In this document: one piece after another, positions 13,078-16,367 of the stretch
How positions within the stretch are numbered: the first letter of the stretch is position 1
Layout of the letters: each line of letters opens with the position of its first letter
DNA from: an uncultured Flavobacteriaceae bacterium
Lineage (GTDB): Bacteria > Bacteroidota > Bacteroidia > Flavobacteriales > Flavobacteriaceae
NCBI GenBank assembly: GCA_947311745.1
Contig: CAMZLT010000181.1
Location: 1 to 16,367, forward strand
Length of the DNA: 16,367 nt
Direction of reading: 5' to 3'
Program-made: the position numbers and the translations under genes
The notes under the pieces: model-generated
Databases searched by the model: none
What the model saw: only the letters and a program-made list of their open reading frames with translations
Told to the model about the DNA's origin: nothing

Positions 13078-14895
13078 ATGTCTAAACATTTTTATTTCAT
13101 ACTACTATTTATAACTATAACAAGTACTTTATTTGCACAAGGTACACGTTGCGATACTGCAGATCCGTTTTGTAGCGATGCTGCGTTTTCCTTCCCTAAC
13201 AATTTCTCTGGTGTTACTGCTGAAACAGGCCCAGATTATGGCTGCTTAACTACTGTTCCAAATCCTGCTTGGTATTTTTTATATATTAATAACAATGGCA
13301 CATTAAATTTTAGCATTAGTCAAGTAGATTTAGCAGGAAATCCAATTGATGTAGATTTTATTGCTTACGGTCCTTTTTCCGATGTAAATACGGCTTGTGC
13401 CACACAGTTAACTGCATTAAATACGGTTGATTGCAGTTACTCGAATAGTGCTACAGAAAATTTTACAATTGCAAATGCAAATAGTAATGAATACTACCTT
13501 GTATTAATAACAAATTTTGCAGGACAACAAGGTAATATCACTTTTCAACAAACCAATGCAGGACAAACTGGTTCAGGAACAACAGATTGCTCTATAATTT
13601 GTACTGTAGATTTAGTTCCTGATGAAACGGTTTGTATAGATACCGATTTTACAATTACTACAACACTTGGTAATTCTGCTATGGAAGCCTCTGCAACTTA
13701 TAAATGGTATAAAGATGGTGTACTACTTCCAAACGAAACAAATAGTACATTAACGGTTTCGTCTGCAACAGAACAAACAAATATCTATTCTATTGAAGTA
13801 AATGCAGATGATTGCCAAAGCAATGCTACCAACCAAGTTTCTATTACCTTTTCTAATCCCTTTACTACTTTAGAAGTAACAAATATTAACGAATTAAACG
13901 CTTGTGATGATGCAATAACAGGAGTTGCTACGTACAATTTAAGAGATAATGAACTTCAAATTTTAAACGGAAATTTAGCAAGTGATTTTAGATTTACCTA
14001 CTATAGGGATGCTAATTTTATTTTGCCAATAGATAATCCAGAATCGTACGAAAACAACCTTTTAGGCGAAACAATTTATGTAAAAATTGAATCTACAACT
14101 TTAGATACGTGTTATGAAACAGCAAGTTTTTCGGTAAATAAAATTATTTCCCCAAGATTTGACATTATAGAAAGTCAAATTATTTGCACCAACATTTCAA
14201 CAGATACCGTCACTTTTACTGCTGAAAACCCATTATTAAACACCTATGAGTATTCTTGGAAAGACGAAAACGACGTAGAAGTAAGTACAAGTAATAGTTT
14301 TATATCAAACATACCTGGAATTTATACTGTAACCGCAACAGACAATAGTACTCCTTTTACATGTACAACTACAAAAACATTTGAAATTATAGGTATAAAC
14401 GCAGCAGTAATAACCGATACCATTATTAATGAATACTACGTAAACGATGTATTTTCATTAGAAATACTAATTACAGGATTAGGCGAATATGAGTTTGCTC
14501 TAAACGATCCAAACGGCACATATCAAGATGAAAATAAATTTACAAATTTATTACCTGGAATTTATACAATATATGTGCGTGAAAAAAACGGTTGTGGTAT
14601 AACTGAAAAAGAAATAGCAATATTTGGATTTCCAAAATTTTTCACTCCAAATGATGATGGTATTAATGATATATGGACAATAAATGACATCCGTTTTTTA
14701 CCAAATGCAAAAATCACTATTTACAATCGTTTTGGTATGGTGCTTTACATATTCCAACCCTCTGACAATCAAGGATGGAATGGTACTTTTAACGATAAAT
14801 TACTTCCTCCGACAGATTATTGGTTTACCGCAGAAATGACCAATCGTTTTGGAAAACCAATACTTAGAAAAGGACATTTTTCTTTAATTAGGTAA
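13078..14895 (+). CDS. Secreted surface protein with T9SS type B (gliding-motility-associated) C-terminal domain
   Basis: The product has 605 residues and a signal peptide at 1-20. The N-terminal beta-sandwich (about 24-157) contains CDTADPFCSDAA, NPAWYFLYINNNGTLNFSIS and EYYLVLITNFAGQQGNITF, with four or more cysteines likely to form disulfides. Ig-like or PKD-like beta modules follow at about 170-257 (YKWYKDG...YSIEV), 265-355, 365-437 (YSWKDEN...GIYTVTATD) and 440-515 (YEFALNDPNGTY...GIYTIYVREKNGCG). Residues 517-605 are the type B sorting domain: FPKFFTPNDDGINDIWTI, ITIYNRFGMVLY, GWNGTFNDKLLPPTDYWF and the end ILRKGHFSLIR. It should be exported by Sec, then by T9SS, and displayed on the cell surface, perhaps for adhesion. 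The ligand is unknown. A PorP/SprF gene follows 102 bp downstream, the usual partner of type B cargo. Confidence 0.9.
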   Translation: MSKHFYFILLFITITSTLFAQGTRCDTADPFCSDAAFSFPNNFSGVTAETGPDYGCLTTVPNPAWYFLYINNNGTLNFSISQVDLAGNPIDVDFIAYGPFSDVNTACATQLTALNTVDCSYSNSATENFTIANANSNEYYLVLITNFAGQQGNITFQQTNAGQTGSGTTDCSIICTVDLVPDETVCIDTDFTITTTLGNSAMEASATYKWYKDGVLLPNETNSTLTVSSATEQTNIYSIEVNADDCQSNATNQVSITFSNPFTTLEVTNINELNACDDAITGVATYNLRDNELQILNGNLASDFRFTYYRDANFILPIDNPESYENNLLGETIYVKIESTTLDTCYETASFSVNKIISPRFDIIESQIICTNISTDTVTFTAENPLLNTYEYSWKDENDVEVSTSNSFISNIPGIYTVTATDNSTPFTCTTTKTFEIIGINAAVITDTIINEYYVNDVFSLEILITGLGEYEFALNDPNGTYQDENKFTNLLPGIYTIYVREKNGCGITEKEIAIFGFPKFFTPNDDGINDIWTINDIRFLPNAKITIYNRFGMVLYIFQPSDNQGWNGTFNDKLLPPTDYWFTAEMTNRFGKPILRKGHFSLIR

Positions 14896-14935
14896 TATTA
14901 TTTTTTTAAAATCGTTATAGAAGTATAAAAATTTA

Positions 14936-14943
14936 TATATTTG
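14936..14943 (+). promoter_or_regulatory. Putative upstream -7 box for the porP/sprF-like gene (TATATTTG)
   Basis: TATATTTG matches TAnnTTTG, 55 bases before the ATG at 14998. It is the first of two candidate -7 boxes in this 102-bp gap and has no obvious -33 TTG. Confidence 0.4.
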
Positions 14944-14946
14944 ACA

Positions 14947-14990
14947 AATTTTGAATAAAAACTATTGACAATCTCTAATTTTGAATAAAA
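14947..14990 (+). promoter_or_regulatory. Promoter built on a 14-bp direct repeat, for the porP/sprF-like gene
   Basis: AATTTTGAATAAAA occurs at 14947-14960 and again at 14977-14990, 30 bp apart. The TTTG in the first copy (14950-14953) and TAATTTTG in the second (14976-14983) are separated by 22 bases, which fits the Bacteroidota pattern TTG-N17-23-TAnnTTTG. The start would be near 14990, with a leader of about 8 bases. Confidence 0.5.
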
Positions 14991-14997
14991 TTTTACA

Positions 14998-15996
14998 ATG
15001 AAAATAACCAAAATAACCCTCATACTACTTGCGTTTTTCTTTATTAACAAAGTGAATTCTCAAGAAACCCTACCGGTTTATTCGGATTACCTATCAGACA
15101 ATGTATATTTACTACATCCCGCAGCAGCAGGAATTGGTAACTGTGCAAAATTACGTTTAACACATCGTAAACAATGGGTTGGTAGCGACGAAGCCCCACA
15201 ATTACAAACTCTAAGCTACCATTCGCGTATGAGTGCCGAATCTAATGTTGGTTTAGGAGGAATTATATTTAAAGATCAAAATGGTTTTCATTCGCAAATT
15301 GGTGCTGCCGCAACTTTTGCATACCATATTAATATGGGAGGGCGAGAATTTAACCAATTATCTTTTGCAATATCTGGAATGTTCTCAGAAAATAAAATTG
15401 ATGAAACCAACTTTATCTTACCAGGAGAATTAAATGATCCTGTAATTACCAACTTAGTTAGAGCCGAAAATTATTATAATGCTGATTTCGGAATGGCATA
15501 TCATTACAAAACAGGATTTGCTTATTTAAGTGTTAAAAATTTATTGCTTAGTGCTAGAAATTTAGAATCAATCACTTACGAATCATTAAACTTAAGAAGA
15601 TATATTACAACTATTGGTTATTTCTTTGATAATGAAAATCCAAATAAATTAAAATTTGAACCATCTATAACAGCTCAGTTAATTGAGTACAACCAAAGTA
15701 TATTTGTAGATTTTAACCTTAAAGCATACCGAAAATTGGCAAATGACAATACGCTTTGGGCTGCTGTTTCGTATAGACGAGGATTTGACGGCAATAAAAT
15801 TGAGGAATTGTCGCAATTCACTCCAATTATTGGTATAAATCTAAATAAAGTGATGATATCATATACATACACACATCAATTAGGTAAATACGTTTATGCA
15901 AACGGTGGCTACCATCAATTTACTTTAGGACTAGATGTTTTCTGTAAAACACCAAGACTTTCTGCTTGTCCTAATGTAAATTCAAATTTTAGATAA
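14998..15996 (+). CDS. PorP/SprF family type IX secretion outer-membrane protein
   Basis: The product has 332 residues with a signal peptide (1-21, ending VNSQ). It is beta-rich, with the family signature YSDYLSDNVYLLHPAAAGI (28-46), then LRLTHRKQWVGSDEAPQLQTLSY, NGFHSQIGAAATFAYH and FNQLSFAISGMFSE. The rest is consistent with an outer-membrane beta-barrel of PorP/SprF length (about 300-340). SprF of Flavobacterium johnsoniae is needed for secretion of the type B cargo SprB. By position this copy probably serves the cargo encoded just upstream. Because many paralogues exist per genome, I do not assign it as the core PorP or as SprF itself. It has its own tandem promoters and ends at a strong hairpin terminator. 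Confidence 0.92.
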   Translation: MKITKITLILLAFFFINKVNSQETLPVYSDYLSDNVYLLHPAAAGIGNCAKLRLTHRKQWVGSDEAPQLQTLSYHSRMSAESNVGLGGIIFKDQNGFHSQIGAAATFAYHINMGGREFNQLSFAISGMFSENKIDETNFILPGELNDPVITNLVRAENYYNADFGMAYHYKTGFAYLSVKNLLLSARNLESITYESLNLRRYITTIGYFFDNENPNKLKFEPSITAQLIEYNQSIFVDFNLKAYRKLANDNTLWAAVSYRRGFDGNKIEELSQFTPIIGINLNKVMISYTYTHQLGKYVYANGGYHQFTLGLDVFCKTPRLSACPNVNSNFR

Positions 15997-16011
15997 ATTC
16001 AAAATACATAT

Positions 16012-16050
16012 AATAAAGCCTTGCGCAGTAACGTAAGGCTTTGTTATTTT
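16012..16050. terminator. Bidirectional intrinsic terminator between porP/sprF-like gene and birA
   Basis: AAAGCCTTGCG (16015-16025) pairs with CGTAAGGCTTT (16032-16042), with one G-U pair and a 6-base loop. A/T pairs extend the base of the stem on both sides. TTTGTTATTTT follows on the plus strand, and the opposite strand reads into TTATTATATG. It serves the plus gene ending at 15996 and the minus gene ending at 16049. Confidence 0.9.
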
Positions 16051-16367
16051 ATAAAAACTCTATTTCTTTAATTTCAAATTCCTTAACGGAATCATTTTTT
16101 AGAGTAACCAACAATTTACCTTGATTTGTAATTCCTTTAATTTCACCTTTAAAAATTTCCTCTTTTGATTTAAAAGAACTCAGTGTATTCAATAAATACA
16201 ACTCTTTTAAATACCTATCTTTCAAAATTGAATACCCCTTATTTTCCAATATTAAAACTTCCTCTTTTAGCACTTTCAAAAAATTAGAAAGTAAAACATC
16301 TAAATCATAGCTTTTATTGGTTTTTAATTTTAAAGAAGTAACCTTTGATAAATACTCGGAAAAAACC
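16049..16367 (-). CDS. birA: Biotin-[acetyl-CoA carboxylase] ligase, C-terminal part
   Basis: The 5' part lies beyond the right edge. The frame is open from 16366 to the stop at 16049, giving 105 residues. Early in the fragment are the helices SLKLKTNKSYDLDVLLSNFLKVL and LKDRYLKELYLLNTLSSF, the end of the catalytic domain. The final 45 residues form the small SH3-like beta domain typical of biotin-protein ligases: IFKGEIKGITNQGKLLVTL, then VKEFEIKEIEFL. The enzyme activates biotin as biotinyl-AMP and attaches it to the carrier domain of acetyl-CoA carboxylase. Whether an N-terminal DNA-binding repressor domain exists cannot be seen here. From memory, flavobacterial forms usually lack it. Confidence 0.85.
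   Translation of the reverse strand, partial: VFSEYLSKVTSLKLKTNKSYDLDVLLSNFLKVLKEEVLILENKGYSILKDRYLKELYLLNTLSSFKSKEEIFKGEIKGITNQGKLLVTLKNDSVKEFEIKEIEFL

Noticed and set aside
15675..15872. Minus-strand 65-codon open frame inside the PorP/SprF-like gene
   Set aside because: It is antisense to a well-supported gene and shows no start context or recognisable domain.

Overview
The window looks like chromosomal DNA from a member of the Bacteroidota, most likely family Flavobacteriaceae. It is very AT-rich. It carries type IX secretion (T9SS) cargo with both known kinds of C-terminal sorting domain and a PorP/SprF-family outer-membrane protein. Several start sites are preceded by the Bacteroidota -7 box TAnnTTTG, and Shine-Dalgarno sequences are nearly absent. 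The individual protein families (LptD, QueE, RluF, Nfu with tandem N-domains) have the sequence style of flavobacterial homologues. I see no tRNA, rRNA, CRISPR array, prophage or intact insertion sequence.

Layout. Positions 1-128 hold the 3' end of an MBL-fold hydrolase gene. A gap of about 500 bp follows. It contains a compact, relatively GC-rich block with three consecutive predicted hairpins just downstream of a -7 box, which is a candidate small RNA (about 315-420). Positions 626-4942 (minus) form a four-gene run transcribed leftward: a YjgR/DUF853-type HerA-like ATPase, an unrecognised secreted Lys-rich protein, a 78-residue membrane protein and a secreted protein with a T9SS type A sorting domain. 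Divergent from it is queE (7-deazaguanine/queuosine pathway), ended by a hairpin that includes its own stop codon. A small secreted protein follows, then a 125-bp intergenic patch of degenerate 8-9-bp tandem repeats joined to a REP-like palindrome, then the tightly spaced pair ridA-rluF.

Positions 7440-12997 carry envelope and Fe-S genes. lptD (minus) is divergent from a periplasmic zinc N-acetylmuramoyl-L-alanine amidase with two tandem SPOR-like repeats. Convergent with the amidase is a two-gene minus operon: a three-domain Nfu-type Fe-S scaffold and a small helical-repeat protein.

Positions 13078-15996 (plus) hold a T9SS cargo/porin-like pair: a 605-residue multidomain surface protein ending in a type B (gliding-motility-associated) sorting domain, followed by a PorP/SprF-family protein. 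This has the organisation known for SprB-SprF. The pair ends in a strong bidirectional terminator shared with the minus-strand birA (biotin-protein ligase), whose 5' part lies outside the window.

Together the genes are mostly cell-envelope biogenesis (LPS export, peptidoglycan hydrolysis, T9SS secretion) and housekeeping (tRNA and rRNA modification, Fe-S assembly, biotinylation, metabolite repair). I found no clearly new multi-gene system. The best leads are the putative small RNA, the repeat patch at 6153-6276, the duplicated SPOR-like module, the Nfu-linked helical-repeat protein and the cargo-PorP pair with tandem promoters.
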